Part shown: one piece after another, positions 23,710 to 32,564 of the stretch
How the letters are laid out: the number at the start of each line of letters is the position of its first letter
Position numbering within the stretch: the first letter of the stretch is position 1
Assembly: GCA_946221495.1 (NCBI GenBank)
Contig: CAMIFA010000036.1
Coordinates: forward strand, 1 to 34,618
DNA: 34,618 nucleotides
From: an uncultured cyanobacterium
GTDB lineage: Bacteria > Cyanobacteriota > Cyanobacteriia > Cyanobacteriales > Chroococcidiopsidaceae
Reading direction: 5' to 3'
Position numbers and translations under genes: made by a program
The notes under the pieces: model-generated
What the model was told of the DNA's origin: nothing
Database searches by the model: none
What the model saw: only the letters and a program-made list of their open reading frames with translations

Positions 23710-24996
23710 ATGAAGAGCGAAAGAATGTCTGAGGGAGTAATTCAAGTTGACAATCTGAGTAAGAAGTATATCCTAAGTCACCAACAGGAAGGACGCAGCA
23801 GATATAAATCTTTGCGGGAAACCATCAGTGATGGGACAAAGGCGCTGGGTAAAAAATTACTTAAACCTCCTGACAAGAAAATATATAATCCTACTCGTGA
23901 AGAGTTTTGGGCACTGAAGGATGTGTCATTTGAAATTAAGCAGGGCGATCGCGTTGGGATTATCGGTCGTAATGGCGCCGGAAAATCAACCCTGCTCAAA
24001 ATTTTAAGTCGCATTACTGAACCAACTACTGGCTGTATTTCTATTAAGGGAAGAATAGCAAGTTTATTGGAAGTGGGAACAGGCTTTCACCCAGAATTAA
24101 CTGGAAGAGAGAATATTTATCTCAATGGAGCCATTCTGGGGATGAGCAAGGCGGAGATTAAAAGAAAGTTTGATGAAATTGTCACTTTTGCCGAAGTTGA
24201 AAAGTTCTTAGATACACCTGTTAAACGCTATTCATCAGGAATGTATGTGCGTCTGGCATTTGCGGTAGCGGCTCATTTAGAGCCAGAGATTTTGATTGTA
24301 GATGAAGTTCTGGCAGTAGGTGATACCCAATTTCAAAAGAAGTGCTTGGGGAAAATGGAGAAAGTAGGGCAAGAAGGACGGACAGTGCTCTTTGTAAGTC
24401 ACAACCTGACAGCAGTTAAACAATTGTGTACCCGTGCATTACTTTTGCATCAGGGTAAAAACATCATGCTAGCCAACTCTGAACAGGTAATCAATGCCTA
24501 TTTGCAGACAGAGACATTTAACGTTTTAGAACGTACATTTGATGATATTAATAATGCACCAGGTAATGAGCACGCTCGAATAAAATCTATCAGAATCTTG
24601 CCGAATATAGCTACTGCTTACGACAGTATAACTACTAAAACAGCTATTACGATAGAATCCAAGTTTTGGACGCTAATTGATAGTGTATATATTAACTTAT
24701 CTTTAAGTCTATACAACATTGAGGGAGAATGTATCTTTGCTACAGCCTCCCCATCATTAAAGTTGACCAAAGGTGTTCACACAAATCTTTGCCATATTCC
24801 AGGAAACTTACTAAATGATGGTGCATACACGATATCAATAATGGTTGTTAGAGATGAGTCTGTTTGTCTCTATAATTTCGAGAATGCTGTTTCTTTTGAG
24901 GTAACAGATGAACGCGATGTTAAAGGTTGGCATGGAAAGTGGCCAGGTGCAGTTAGACCAATGCTGTGCTGGGAAATGAAAAATAATCAAGTTTAA
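23710..24996 (+). CDS. ABC transporter ATPase with Wzt-type C-terminal domain
   Basis: The nucleotide-binding half of the polysaccharide exporter. It has Walker A GRNGAGKS at 86-93, the ABC signature YSSGM at 174-178, Walker B ILIVDE at 194-199 and the switch histidine in SHN at 230-232. The N-terminal insertion (ETISDGTKALGKKLLKPPDK) is normal for Wzt/TagH-type ATPases. From about residue 285 the protein continues for 140 residues as a beta-sandwich (INLSLSLYNIEGECIFATAS, GAYTISIMVV, ENAVSFEV) like the Wzt C-terminal domain, which recognises the modified end of the glycan before export. An exporter of this sort often requires a terminal cap such as methylation, which fits the FkbM gene next door. 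The start may also be ATG 23725 (MSEGVIQVDNLSKKY), five codons in. Confidence 0.92.
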   Translation: MKSERMSEGVIQVDNLSKKYILSHQQEGRSRYKSLRETISDGTKALGKKLLKPPDKKIYNPTREEFWALKDVSFEIKQGDRVGIIGRNGAGKSTLLKILSRITEPTTGCISIKGRIASLLEVGTGFHPELTGRENIYLNGAILGMSKAEIKRKFDEIVTFAEVEKFLDTPVKRYSSGMYVRLAFAVAAHLEPEILIVDEVLAVGDTQFQKKCLGKMEKVGQEGRTVLFVSHNLTAVKQLCTRALLLHQGKNIMLANSEQVINAYLQTETFNVLERTFDDINNAPGNEHARIKSIRILPNIATAYDSITTKTAITIESKFWTLIDSVYINLSLSLYNIEGECIFATASPSLKLTKGVHTNLCHIPGNLLNDGAYTISIMVVRDESVCLYNFENAVSFEVTDERDVKGWHGKWPGAVRPMLCWEMKNNQV

Positions 24997-25037
24997 TATT
25001 ATTCTGAACACAAAATCATACAAGTAGTAAGGTAAAT

Positions 25038-26171
25038 ATGGTAAGCATGAGACACTTGAATACAAGTGATATAAGTGTGAATTATGTGGATTTTAGTTTA
25101 TCTCTATTCAAGGAGATACTAGGAAATCTAAGTAATAATTATAATGATAATCTTAATACGTACACTAGCCTCCATCACGAAAAGTCTTCTTTAAAAGAAA
25201 AGGCAAAAATAATAAAAAAAGCTGTGTTGATCCAGAATCAACAAGAAAAGAACTATTCTAATTTACTAGAAAATATAGAACCATACTTTGTGGATCTTGC
25301 TAACTTTTATAACCTATTAGAGGATGAAAGCTCTCGAGATTTATTGATAAAAATTATTGCCTATAGAATTTTAGGTCATAGAAGATATAAGCTACCACTT
25401 AACAACGATCAATACTGGGAACAACTCCGAGAACTAGAGCAAGCAACTAACAGCAAAGATTATATTAAAATTGATTTTTATAATTGGAAACTTTCGAGAT
25501 CTGAAGTAGTTAATAATGGTTATAAGATTACACTATATTATCTCCCTATGGGGATATTAGACACTTTTATATTGAAACAATATGAGTGTCCTGTACAAAA
25601 GCAAATTAAAGCAAGAGATGGCAATATTGTTATTGATGCTGGCGGGTGTTGGGGTGATACAGCTTTGTATTTTGCTAGTGAAGTTGGTGAAGCCGGAAAA
25701 GTATATACCTTTGAATTTATTCCTAGCAACGTAAAAATAATGAGAAAGAATTTCGAGCTAAATTCAATTCTCAGAAAGCGCATTGAAATTATCGAGAACC
25801 CCCTGTGGAGCGAATCCGAACAAATTATGTATTACTCAGATCATGGTCCTGCAAGTTCTGTATCTTCTGAAAAAATGCAAAATACAACAGAAAAAGTTTC
25901 AACAATATCTATCGATGATTTTGTTGAAAATAATGGGATTAAACGAGTAGATTTCATAAAAATGGATATTGAAGGAGCAGAGCTTAGCGCTCTTAAAGGT
26001 ACTGTAAATACTATCAATAAGTTTCGACCTAATTTGGCTATATCAATCTACCATAGTTTAGATGACTTCATCAAAATTCCGGAATTTATTCATTCGCTTA
26101 ACTTAGGGTACAAGTTTTATTTAGGTCATTTTACAATCCACTCAGAGGAAACCGTTTTATATGCGATCTGA
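25038..26171 (+). CDS. FkbM-family SAM-dependent methyltransferase
   Basis: A 377-residue protein with an FkbM methyltransferase domain in its C-terminal half. Motif I is IVIDAGGCWGDTALYFA (197-213), the SAM-ribose acidic strand is KVYTFEFIPSN (221-231), and DFIKMDIEGAELSALKG (305-321) is the family's most typical block. FkbM enzymes O-methylate sugars or other acceptors. The first 180 residues are a helical extension without a recognised domain. It sits 41 bp after the Wzt-type ATPase, so it may put the terminal methyl mark that the ATPase's C-terminal domain reads; this is inference. AAGGTAAAT precedes the ATG. The gene is visibly more AT-rich than the exporter genes before it, which hints at a separate origin. 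Confidence 0.88.
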   Translation: MVSMRHLNTSDISVNYVDFSLSLFKEILGNLSNNYNDNLNTYTSLHHEKSSLKEKAKIIKKAVLIQNQQEKNYSNLLENIEPYFVDLANFYNLLEDESSRDLLIKIIAYRILGHRRYKLPLNNDQYWEQLRELEQATNSKDYIKIDFYNWKLSRSEVVNNGYKITLYYLPMGILDTFILKQYECPVQKQIKARDGNIVIDAGGCWGDTALYFASEVGEAGKVYTFEFIPSNVKIMRKNFELNSILRKRIEIIENPLWSESEQIMYYSDHGPASSVSSEKMQNTTEKVSTISIDDFVENNGIKRVDFIKMDIEGAELSALKGTVNTINKFRPNLAISIYHSLDDFIKIPEFIHSLNLGYKFYLGHFTIHSEETVLYAI

Positions 26172-26221
26172 TTTAACATAATCTGACGAGTATTTTAAAA
26201 TCTAATTATAAAGTTATAGAT

Positions 26222-27130
26222 GTGACTGGTTACTTACATCCAAAATATGCAAAATCACTAGCAGAGTTTGGTTTCCCACGTTTTTTATCTAAAAGCCAGG
26301 CATGGATTTTAGAGAGAAGCATAACTGGATTTCCTTACCGAGATGCCATCGGTTGTTATCCTCTACTTGCCTGTCAGGATTGGACCATGCTTTGCGAAGA
26401 CTTAGAGAATATTGGTAATGAGCTAGTCAGCTTAGCAGTTGTTACCGACCCTTTTGGAAATTACAACTTAGAAGATCTCAATCAATGTTTCAACCATAAA
26501 GTAATTCCCTTTAAAGAGCATTTTGTTGTCGATCTTACTTTTCCTTTAGATACATTTGTCTCTAGTCATCATCGTCGCTATATCCGTAAGGCTTTACAAA
26601 ATGTCCAAGTAGAGAAATGTCTAGATCCAATGCAATTTTCCCCTGACTGGATAGAGCTTTATGATGTCCTGATTAAGAAGCATAACATTCGGGGAATTTC
26701 TACATTTTCACAACAATCTTTCATCAACCAGCTACAAGTTCCTGGGCTATTTATGTTTCGGGCAGTGCATCAAGAAGTAACTGTTGGTATAACTCTATGG
26801 TATGTCCATTCTAATATCGGGTACTATCATCTAGGTGCATACAGTGATTTAGGCTATCAACTCCGGGCCTCATTTGCTCTATTTTGGTCAGCAATTGAAT
26901 ATTTTGCAAACCTTAAATTACCTTGGCTTAATTTGGGTGCTGGCGCTGGTATTCAAAGTAATGGAACAGATGGCTTGACCCGCTTCAAAGAAGGCTGGTC
27001 TACTGGAACTAAAACTACTTACTTTTGTGGTCATATTTTTGACCCTAAGAAATATGCAGAGATAGTTAACGCAAAAGATATACCTGCTACCGACTATTTT
27101 CCTGCCTATCGAATAGGTGAGTTCAGATAG
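26222..27130 (+). CDS. GNAT-superfamily acyltransferase, FemAB/BioF2-like
   Basis: A 302-residue protein of the double-GNAT (FemAB-like, BioF2-like acetyltransferase) type, which transfers acyl or aminoacyl groups and is often found in exopolysaccharide clusters. The features seen are HRRYIRKALQNVQVEK (about 117-132), LFMFRAVHQEVTVGITLWYVH (about 176-196) and YYHLGAYSDLGYQLRASFALFWSAIEYF (split here as YYHLGAYSD and ASFALFWSAIEYF), which is the acyl-CoA-binding half, then WLNLGAGAG and LTRFKEGWS near the end, as in FemAB relatives. The start is GTG at 26222; no ATG in frame lies upstream of the conserved part. It probably decorates the glycan or a lipid-linked precursor with an acyl group; the substrate is unknown. 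Confidence 0.75.
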   Translation: MTGYLHPKYAKSLAEFGFPRFLSKSQAWILERSITGFPYRDAIGCYPLLACQDWTMLCEDLENIGNELVSLAVVTDPFGNYNLEDLNQCFNHKVIPFKEHFVVDLTFPLDTFVSSHHRRYIRKALQNVQVEKCLDPMQFSPDWIELYDVLIKKHNIRGISTFSQQSFINQLQVPGLFMFRAVHQEVTVGITLWYVHSNIGYYHLGAYSDLGYQLRASFALFWSAIEYFANLKLPWLNLGAGAGIQSNGTDGLTRFKEGWSTGTKTTYFCGHIFDPKKYAEIVNAKDIPATDYFPAYRIGEFR

Positions 27131-27160
27131 TGTTTTTTCAGCCGAAGCCGAAATAAACTT

Positions 27161-27715
27161 ATGCAAGAAAGTCATGAAAAAGCAATTTATAAAACACCAT
27201 TAGTATTTCTAAGATCTCTTGAAATTGATGACGCAGAAATAATTTACAAGTGGCACAACGATCCTGGCTTGTACAATTCTCTGTTGAGACCCTATCGCTC
27301 TGTAAGTTTAGCTGTAGTTGAAGAGTGGTTACGCCAGAAGCAGTCATATTCATCTGATGAAATTAATTGGGCTATTTGTTTAACGAATAACTTGCAGCAT
27401 ATTGGCAATATATACTTACGCAATATTGATTGGATATCACGACATGGTGAGTTGAATATATTCATAGGTGACTCCGAACAACGTTCAAAAGGCTATGGAA
27501 AGGCTGCGGTCAGCTTGGTAATCGAATATGCTTTACAAAATCTGGGCTTACAGCGCTTGTACCTTTTTGTTTTAAAGGATAATAGCTCAGCCATCAAAAT
27601 GTACGAAAAGTGTGGATTTACAACAGAAGGTAAATTACGTAGGCATGCATTTAAAGACGGTCAATTTAAAGATGTATTAATTATGGGTCTTTGTGCTAGC
27701 GATGTTTTAAGGTAA
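27161..27715 (+). CDS. GNAT N-acetyltransferase, probably for an amino sugar
   Basis: A 184-residue RimJ/RimL-type acetyltransferase. The acetyl-CoA loop is RSKGYGKAA (about 108-116) after the ELNIFIGD strand, and LYLFVLKDNSSAIKMYEKCGF (read as LFVLKDNSSAIKMYEKCGF) supplies the Asn and the S/A-x-x-x-Y-x-K-x-G-F helix. LRRHAFKDGQFKDVLIMGL closes the domain. Small GNATs of this kind next to a DegT/DnrJ aminotransferase commonly N-acetylate the newly made amino sugar nucleotide (compare the PseC/PseH pairing), and the aminotransferase start lies only 34 bp downstream. I therefore infer a sugar N-acetyltransferase. The sugar cannot be named because the matching dehydratase lies outside the window or elsewhere in the genome. 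Confidence 0.8.
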   Translation: MQESHEKAIYKTPLVFLRSLEIDDAEIIYKWHNDPGLYNSLLRPYRSVSLAVVEEWLRQKQSYSSDEINWAICLTNNLQHIGNIYLRNIDWISRHGELNIFIGDSEQRSKGYGKAAVSLVIEYALQNLGLQRLYLFVLKDNSSAIKMYEKCGFTTEGKLRRHAFKDGQFKDVLIMGLCASDVLR

Positions 27716-27749
27716 AGCTGCTAAGTCGTTGAAAGGTATTGTTGAGATA

Positions 27750-28979
27750 ATGATTATGAAGAACTCATGTGATGAATTAGCTTTATTCGGTGGTACACCA
27801 ACATTTAGTAAAAAGCTTCATGTTGGTCGCCCAAACATTGGCGATCGCGATCGTCTGCTTCAGCGAATTAACGACCTGCTAGATAGAAGATGGCTAAGTA
27901 ACAATGGCCCTTATGTGCAAGAGTTGGAAAAACGCATCGCTGACATAGTTGGGGTTCAGCATTGCATCGCCATGTGTAATGGCAGTGTAGCTCTAGAGAT
28001 TGTCATTAGAGCAGCAGAACTCACAGGTGAAGTAATTCTGCCTTCATTTACTTTCATTGCTACAGCTCACGCATTGCAGTGGCAAGAAATTACTCCAGTC
28101 TTCTGTGATGTAGACCCTAATACTCACACTATCAATCCGTGGCGAGTAGAAGCAATGATTACACCTCGTACAACTGGCATCATTGGCGTACATTTATGGG
28201 GACAACCTTGTGATGTGGAGAACCTGGCAGAAATTGCTCAAAAGCATAATCTCAAGTTAATTTTTGATGCTGCCCATGCTTTTGGCTGCTCTTATAAAGG
28301 ATGTATGGTTGGCAACTTTGGCAATGCTGAGGTGTTCAGTTTTCATGCCACTAAGTTTATTAACGCATTTGAAGGTGGCGCAGTCGTAACTAATGATGAT
28401 GAACTAGCTACCAAAATTCGTCTCATGAAAAACTTTGGTTTTACTGGGTACGACAATGTTAACTACATTGGCACCAATGGCAAAATGAGTGAAGCCTCGG
28501 CAGCAATGGGACTAACTAGTCTTGAAAGTATGGACGAATTTGTAGCTATTAACTATCGCAACTATAAACAGTATCAGCGTGAGTTGGCAAATATACCAGG
28601 TGTTAAACTACTAACCTACAACAAAGCTGAGAAGTACAACTATCAATATATCGTGCTTGAAATCGATGAGGCAGCAACTCAGATTAGCCGTGATCAATGT
28701 CTAGAAGTTTTGTGGGCTGAAAATATTCTCGCTCGGCGCTATTTTTATCCTGGATGTCATCGCATGGAACCCTATCGTTCCTACTTTCCTCATGCAGGGC
28801 TGCTGCTTCCTGAAACTGAAAGTTTAGGTAAAGGTGTGTTAGTCCTACCTACAGGTACGGCTGTTGGTGTAGAAGAAATCAGTAAAATCTGCCAGATTAT
28901 CCGGTTTGTAGTTCAGCATAGTTATGAAATAAAAGAGAAACTACTGTGCAGTGTTGCTGAACCGGTACAAGTACATTAA
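27750..28979 (+). CDS. DegT/DnrJ/EryC1/StrS sugar aminotransferase
   Basis: A PLP-dependent enzyme that converts a keto nucleotide sugar to an amino sugar, using glutamate. The PLP lysine is in SFHATKFINAFEGG (Lys202 counted from ATG 27750). The PLP-ring aspartate is in FDAAHAFG, and the family pattern ALEIVIRAAEL, PSFTFIATAHA and GVHLWGQP precedes it. The length of 409 is normal. A TTG at 27729 would add seven residues (MKGIVEI), but ATG 27750 is more likely; ATG 27756 is also possible. The variant C-terminal half (RRYFYPGCHRMEPYR) is as in VioA/QdtB/FdtB-type enzymes, so a 3- or 4-amino-deoxy sugar is plausible. It acts with the GNAT at 27161. Confidence 0.9.
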   Translation: MIMKNSCDELALFGGTPTFSKKLHVGRPNIGDRDRLLQRINDLLDRRWLSNNGPYVQELEKRIADIVGVQHCIAMCNGSVALEIVIRAAELTGEVILPSFTFIATAHALQWQEITPVFCDVDPNTHTINPWRVEAMITPRTTGIIGVHLWGQPCDVENLAEIAQKHNLKLIFDAAHAFGCSYKGCMVGNFGNAEVFSFHATKFINAFEGGAVVTNDDELATKIRLMKNFGFTGYDNVNYIGTNGKMSEASAAMGLTSLESMDEFVAINYRNYKQYQRELANIPGVKLLTYNKAEKYNYQYIVLEIDEAATQISRDQCLEVLWAENILARRYFYPGCHRMEPYRSYFPHAGLLLPETESLGKGVLVLPTGTAVGVEEISKICQIIRFVVQHSYEIKEKLLCSVAEPVQVH

Positions 28980-29031
28980 TGATTAGCGAACTAATATCTA
29001 AGCCAAACTAAGAGTAGTATCTCAGTATTAT

Positions 29032-29997
29032 ATGAAAGTAAGCATAGCAATGATTACATATAATCATGAGAAATTTCTTGCCCAAGCACTAAATAGTGTC
29101 CTGACGCAGGAAGTGAATTTTGATTATGAGATTGTGATTGGAGAAGACTGCTCCACAGATAATACACGAAATATTCTTATTAGTTATCAACAAAAATATC
29201 CAGATAAAATTCGCTTGTTACTTGCTGATAAAAATTTGGGAATGCATGAGAATTTTATTCAGACTTACAAAGCTTGTCGAGGCGAATATATAGCTCTCCT
29301 TGAAGGAGATGATTACTTGACTTCTCCACAAAAATTACAAAAACAAGTTGATTTTTTAGATCATCATAGCAACTGTGCAATTGTATATCACATGGTTGAA
29401 CTTTTCGATGAAAAAAAAGGTCAAATGATCTCTATACTAGGTGAAGGTTATCAGAAGTTAACTTCTACTCTTGACGATTATTTAAGGTTCACAGTTCCTA
29501 TACAAACTAGTGCTGTGATGTTTAGAAGAGAACTTTTTTTAGAATTCCCACATTGGATTAAGAATGTGAAGATGGGAGATGTTGTCATTTTCGCAATGGT
29601 GGGACAATATGGACATTTTGGATTTATTCCTGAGAAAATGAGTGTTTGGAGATGGCATTCTGGGGGAGTATGGACTACTAAGAATAGTATTGAGCATTTA
29701 AAAGGCTTTATAGAGATTTGGGAACTATTGTCTACATACTTAGAATCTCGCTATAAAAAGTCTGCACTTGCTGGTCTTGGCAATTTTTACTCAGAGCTAG
29801 CGATCCAATACTTTTTGAGTGGAGATTTTAATAAAGCAAGAGGCTTTTTGTTAAGAAAGTTACTCAAATTTCCTGCTATTTTACCTAAAATTTCAGATGT
29901 AAAGCTCATATTTAAAATCTCTACTCCAAGAGTATACGAATTCCTTAAAAGGTTACGATATTACTTAGTACAAGACAAAAGCTTGCAAAGTGATTAA
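29032..29997 (+). CDS. Glycosyltransferase family 2
   Basis: A GT-A fold inverting glycosyltransferase, 321 residues. The N-terminal catalytic half shows VSIAMITYNHEKFLAQALNSVL, where YNHEKFL is typical (read as ITYNHEKFLAQALNSVL), then IVIGEDCSTDNTR for the first acidic pair, LLLADKNLGMHENF, and the metal-binding D-x-D equivalent ALLEGDDYL (about 91-99). The C-terminal third is helical with no membrane segment, so it is a cytoplasmic enzyme that probably works at the membrane-bound lipid carrier. The sugar donor cannot be told from sequence. AT-rich codon use resembles that of the FkbM gene. It is 52 bp after the aminotransferase, on the same strand. Confidence 0.87.
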   Translation: MKVSIAMITYNHEKFLAQALNSVLTQEVNFDYEIVIGEDCSTDNTRNILISYQQKYPDKIRLLLADKNLGMHENFIQTYKACRGEYIALLEGDDYLTSPQKLQKQVDFLDHHSNCAIVYHMVELFDEKKGQMISILGEGYQKLTSTLDDYLRFTVPIQTSAVMFRRELFLEFPHWIKNVKMGDVVIFAMVGQYGHFGFIPEKMSVWRWHSGGVWTTKNSIEHLKGFIEIWELLSTYLESRYKKSALAGLGNFYSELAIQYFLSGDFNKARGFLLRKLLKFPAILPKISDVKLIFKISTPRVYEFLKRLRYYLVQDKSLQSD

Positions 29998-30117
29998 GGG
30001 AAGAGGATTCATCAAGATTCCTCGGTCTGTTACTTCCTTCATAACTGTACTTACGCTTAATACAATTAGTTCAATCTATGTAAGTATCCTGAATAAATAT
30101 GTAAGCTCTACACGAAA

Positions 30118-31347
30118 ATGAACATTGTTCACATTAATCAATCAGATATTTCTGGTGGTGCTGCGATCGCAGGATATCGGCTGCATCAAGGTTTACTAGC
30201 GCAGGGTATTAATTCGCGATTGCTAGTAGGACAAGCCAAAACTAGTAGTGAAAAGGTAGTAGTTGTCCCTTCTACAATGCGTCATATAGAAAAACAGCTT
30301 TATCGCTTGACTTGGCGTTTTGGGCTAAACTACGTCAATCTAATCAGTACCTTTGATCTTCTCAAACACAAATTTTATCAAGAAGCTGATATCCTCAATT
30401 TTCATAACCTTCATAGTTATAGTGGATATTTCAACTACTTAGCGATTCCTTCCCTAACTAAAGGTAAACCAGCTGTGTTTACGCTTCATGATATGTGGAG
30501 CTTTACTGGACACTGTGCCTATAGTTATGATTGCAATCATTGGAAGACAGGTTGTGGAAAATGTCCTTATCCTCATGAATATCCATCCATTGCTAGAGAT
30601 AATACTTATGTGGAGTGGAAGTTAAAAAACTGGGTTTATAGCCGCTCTAATCTAACCATTGTGGCTCCCAGCAGCTGGCTTGTCCAGCAAGTACAGCAGA
30701 GTATGCTTAACTGCTTTCCAATTCATCACATTCCCTATGGGATTGATACAGAAGCATATCAGCCTCTAGAGCCAGAAAAATGCCGTTTGCTCCTGGAAAT
30801 TCCGGCAAATAAAAAAGTTTTAATGTTTGTATCTGATAGTCTAAAAAATATTCGTAAAGGTGGTGATTTACTATTACAGGCTTTACAAAAATTACCAAAA
30901 TCACTGAAAGCTGAAACTGTGCTTGTAACTATCGGTGATGATAGTGAAGTTATTTCGGAATCTCTAGGAATGGCAACGCTCAATCTTGGCTATATTAACA
31001 GTGATCGGGTTAAGTCAGTTGCCTATTCTGCAGCTGACCTTTTTGTTTTTCCTACTCGTGCCGATAATCTACCTTTAGTATTGCAAGAGAGCATTGCTTG
31101 TGGCACTCCAATGGTTTCGTTCAGAATTGGAGGTGTTGTCGATCTAGTGCGTCCAGGAGTGACTGGCTATTTAGCTCAACCAGAAGACATTCAAGATTTT
31201 TGCAATGGTATTGTGCAGTTATTAGAAGACAATAATCTACGGCAAAGCATGAGCCAAAACTGCCGAGAAATCGCTCTCAAAGAATACCCATTAGAACTAC
31301 AAGTTCAGCGATATATTGAGCTATACAGTCAAATTTTGAAAAATTAG
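30118..31347 (+). CDS. Glycosyltransferase family 4 with cysteine cluster
   Basis: A GT-B fold retaining glycosyltransferase, 409 residues. The N-terminal domain begins MNIVHINQSDISGGAAIAGYRL (split MNIVHINQSD, GGAAIAGYRLHQGLL), with the glycine-rich acceptor loop. It carries the subgroup-specific block FTLHDMWSFTGHC, then a YDCNHWKTGCGKCP segment, whose four cysteines lie in a C-x6-C-x6-C-x2-C-like pattern and may bind a metal. The donor-binding E-x7-E region is NLPLVLQESIACGTPMVSF (about 318-336), preceded by FPTRAD. WcaC-type colanic acid transferases and similar EPS enzymes share the cysteine block. It is soluble and is preceded by a 120-bp gap without a gene. Confidence 0.88.
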   Translation: MNIVHINQSDISGGAAIAGYRLHQGLLAQGINSRLLVGQAKTSSEKVVVVPSTMRHIEKQLYRLTWRFGLNYVNLISTFDLLKHKFYQEADILNFHNLHSYSGYFNYLAIPSLTKGKPAVFTLHDMWSFTGHCAYSYDCNHWKTGCGKCPYPHEYPSIARDNTYVEWKLKNWVYSRSNLTIVAPSSWLVQQVQQSMLNCFPIHHIPYGIDTEAYQPLEPEKCRLLLEIPANKKVLMFVSDSLKNIRKGGDLLLQALQKLPKSLKAETVLVTIGDDSEVISESLGMATLNLGYINSDRVKSVAYSAADLFVFPTRADNLPLVLQESIACGTPMVSFRIGGVVDLVRPGVTGYLAQPEDIQDFCNGIVQLLEDNNLRQSMSQNCREIALKEYPLELQVQRYIELYSQILKN

Positions 31348-31570
31348 AAACAGACTATAAAACTACAAACCAACAATAGATTAAGCTATAAAAGTTTTAA
31401 TTGAAATTTAAAATTTTTGTTATTGTATTTATTTATGTTTCATCCTTAATCAAAATTAATCAGATAAAGCCTTTTGACAAATAACAAAAGGCTATGATTA
31501 CGCAACGTCACAAATCCTGTGGAAATGCTATTTAGTATTAATATAATTTTTTACATTCTGCTCACAAAGG
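31348..31570. other. Short gap with a hairpin
   Basis: AGCCTTTTG (31468-31476) pairs exactly with CAAAAGGCT (31485-31493) with an 8-base loop. No T-run follows, so termination is doubtful. The hairpin may be an mRNA-stability or processing element between the two glycosyltransferase genes. The rest is AT-rich without open frames. Confidence 0.5.
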
Positions 31571-32479
31571 ATGGCAAATATTCAACTAGCTTCAATAAAA
31601 GATTTACTTCCAAGTAGAACAGGATGGCTCTGGACAGAGCAATCTTCTATAGTCCCCAAGAATACGACTAAAGGTTTTGAATGGCCACGTATTACCATAG
31701 TGACTCCTAGTTATAATCAAGGTCAGTTTCTAGAGGAAACAATTCGTTCTGTACTCCTCCAAGGGTACCCCAATTTAGAGTACATTATTATTGATGGGGG
31801 TAGTACAGATAATTCTGTCGAGATTATTAAAAAATATGCGCCCTGGTTAAGTTGCTGGGTCAGTGAGAAAGATAGCGGGCAAACTGAAGCAATAAATAAA
31901 GGGTTTGCCCGTTCTACGGGTCAAATAATGGGCTGGGTTAATAGTGATGATCTCTTGGTAAAAGATGCGCTTTATAAATTAGGTTGTGTATATAAACCAG
32001 GAATACATTGGTGGCATGGCGAGGCGCAACAGATGCTAGCTGATCGCACTATAATAACCTTTCCTAAATACATTGATAAAGTCAATCATAGCTATTTACT
32101 ACACGCTAGACTCATAATTCCACAAATTGCCACTTATTGGACTCGGGAGCTATGGAATAAAGTAGGAGCTTCTCTAAATTCATTTAATATGGCTATGGAT
32201 TATGATTTATGGTTACGCTTTTCAGCGTATGCTCCAGCTCATCTACTCAATGATGTGTTAGGAATATACCGAACTCATGATATGGCAAAAACAGGAACCT
32301 CAAGTGGTCTATCTTCATATCTTGATGAAGTTGATTCTGTCAGACTTGATGAGTATCGAAAATTGGGCTATGGCAGAATATTAAGATTCGTATACATAAC
32401 TGTATGGACAAGGTTATATTTAGCTAAATTTCAGAATTGGCGTAGCTTCTTTGGAAGGCGACAAATACCTTATGTATAA
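31571..32479 (+). CDS. Glycosyltransferase family 2
   Basis: A 302-residue GT-A transferase. The sequence WPRITIVTPSYNQGQFLEETI (as PRITIVTPSYNQGQFLEE), YIIIDGGSTDNSVEII, WVSEKDSGQTEAINKGFARS and GWVNSDDLL (about 117-125, the D-x-D equivalent) places it in the GT2 subgroup that includes WcaA-like and other EPS enzymes with DGGSTD and SGQ-x-x-A-I-N-K-G. The C-terminal region has FNMAMDYDLWLRFS, the usual acidic block for the catalytic base. It has no membrane segment. It starts with ATG after ACAAAGGATGG, where AAAGG is a usable ribosome site. Confidence 0.88.
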   Translation: MANIQLASIKDLLPSRTGWLWTEQSSIVPKNTTKGFEWPRITIVTPSYNQGQFLEETIRSVLLQGYPNLEYIIIDGGSTDNSVEIIKKYAPWLSCWVSEKDSGQTEAINKGFARSTGQIMGWVNSDDLLVKDALYKLGCVYKPGIHWWHGEAQQMLADRTIITFPKYIDKVNHSYLLHARLIIPQIATYWTRELWNKVGASLNSFNMAMDYDLWLRFSAYAPAHLLNDVLGIYRTHDMAKTGTSSGLSSYLDEVDSVRLDEYRKLGYGRILRFVYITVWTRLYLAKFQNWRSFFGRRQIPYV

Positions 32480-32564
32480 AAAGGATATTGCATTCATAGC
32501 TGCATAGCTCCTTTTTTTAAGCTAGACAAAGTAGCAATATAAAGTATGTTAACAAAGTAAACTA

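Noticed and set aside
31468..31493. Rho-independent terminator after the first GT4 gene
   Set aside because: The stem is perfect, but no T-run follows on the plus strand and the next gene continues the same cluster, so I list it only as a hairpin.
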